From Candidatus Gastranaerophilales bacterium (GTDB taxonomy: Bacteria > Cyanobacteriota > Vampirovibrionia > Gastranaerophilales > Gastranaerophilaceae), in the NCBI GenBank assembly GCA_944322755.1, contig CALUPY010000009.1:1-64000 (forward strand): DNA of 64,000 bases. The letters run 5' to 3'. Shown piece after piece: positions 63,683-64,000 of this stretch (position 1 is the first letter of the stretch; the number at the start of each line of letters is the position of its first letter). Position numbers and translations under genes: made by a program. The notes beneath the pieces are model-generated. The model was not told the DNA's origin and made no database searches. It saw only the letters and a list, made by a program, of their open reading frames with translations.

Positions 63683-64000
63683 ATGATTATTTCTCCAACA
63701 TTAGAAAAGAAAATACAATACAGAATTAAGAAGTCAAAGGCTTCTGTGTTTATGCTGAAAGATTTTCTTGATTTATCAGACAGGGATCAAATAATCAGGG
63801 CATTAAGAAAATTAATTAAAAAAAATTTAATAATAAAAACAGGTAAAGGGGTCTATGTTAAAGCAAGGATTTCTCAATTTAGCGGAGAAATTATTCCTGT
63901 TATTAATATTACAGAAATTGCAAAAATAGTCGCTCAAAAAACGAACAACACTGTTATCCCTAACAAGTATGAGATGTGGTATAATGAAGGGAAATCCACA
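63683..64000 (+). CDS. AbiEi/DUF6088-type antitoxin, N-terminal part (cut by window edge)
   Basis: 106 codons are present, open at the right edge. The N-terminal winged helix (KKIQYRIKKSKASVFMLKDF, LDLSDRDQIIRALRKLIKKN, LIIKTGKGVYVKA) matches the AbiEi/DUF6088 antitoxin pattern (I-x2-RI, VF-x3-DF, GxY). It is followed by the usual start of the second domain. In this type IV system AbiEi represses its operon and counteracts AbiEii, a nucleotidyltransferase toxin that aborts phage infection. The partner should lie directly beyond 64000. Confidence 0.75.
   Translation, partial: MIISPTLEKKIQYRIKKSKASVFMLKDFLDLSDRDQIIRALRKLIKKNLIIKTGKGVYVKARISQFSGEIIPVINITEIAKIVAQKTNNTVIPNKYEMWYNEGKST

Larger units (their letters stand above)
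51902..64000. mobile_element. Probable integrative/replicative element at tRNA-Glu (right end outside window)
   Basis: From the tRNA-Glu 3' end the gene content changes from housekeeping to accessory: AlpA-like protein, replication initiator, DUF3987-like ATPase, XRE regulator, HNH nuclease, serine recombinase, methylase-like protein, an AbiEi-type antitoxin and a block of envelope cargo. No capsid, tail or mating-pore gene is visible. The right boundary and any tyrosine integrase would lie beyond 64000. A phage satellite or integrated plasmid fits best. Confidence 0.7.

Overview
The window is about 64 kb of AT-rich bacterial chromosome. It comes from a low-GC, diderm, flagellated bacterium: genes for the P- and L-rings (FlgI, FlgH) imply an outer membrane. 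The F1 ATP synthase beta and epsilon genes stand as their own pair with no other atp genes beside them, which is the cyanobacterial arrangement. A small protein near the left edge begins with a short leader ending in SFGK that I associate, from memory, with Gastranaerophilales (non-photosynthetic Cyanobacteria, 'Melainabacteria'). That lineage is my best guess (inference, moderate confidence). No rRNA operon, IS element or CRISPR array was seen.

Layout. 1-216: two 77-bp direct copies of an intergenic repeat cut by the window edge. 0.37-9.2 kb: a small FG-motif protein, an MFS exporter, purH, a hybrid-cluster-protein homologue that has lost its metal ligands, an M16 protease, smpB and two small unknown or zinc-ribbon genes. 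9.3-17.9 kb: an eleven-gene minus-strand flagellar operon (transglycosylase-flgF-flgG-flgA-flgH-flgI-flgJ-flgM?-flgN-flgK-flgL). 18-36.9 kb: housekeeping genes (tpiA, gmk, rpmI-rplT, birA, an oligopeptide ABC ATPase, dapF, glnA, atpDC, thrB, dnaN, two small metabolic enzymes, a degenerate signalling protein), then flagellin with its own leader, a flavoprotein and folK. 37-49.1 kb: plus-strand genes, several translationally coupled (spoIID-like, murJ, threonylcarbamoyl-AMP synthase, asnS, mnmE, nfeD-slipin), a TPR gene with a textbook sigma-28 promoter, a membrane glycosyltransferase and another TPR gene. 49.1-51.7 kb: mutS.

51.8-64 kb is accessory DNA beginning at a tRNA-Glu(TTC) gene and running off the right edge. 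It looks like an integrative, replicating element. It has an AlpA-like DNA-binding protein, a probable rolling-circle initiator preceded by a 71-nt stem-loop, a DUF3987-like ATPase, a cargo block of four envelope proteins (WG repeats, a membrane protein, a zinc-ribbon protein with a superinfection-immunity-type domain, a secreted Cys-rich protein), an XRE regulator, an HNH nuclease, a structured 400-nt non-coding stretch, a winged-helix replication-type protein, a serine recombinase, a methylase-like protein carrying a GC-rich 25-codon insertion, and the start of an AbiEi-type antitoxin cut by the edge.

The main leads are the ligand-less Hcp homologue, the GC-rich insertion in the methylase-like gene, the immunity/cargo block, the structured non-coding region, and a recurring TATAAT-to-ATG spacing of 6-8 nt with no Shine-Dalgarno that suggests leaderless mRNAs.
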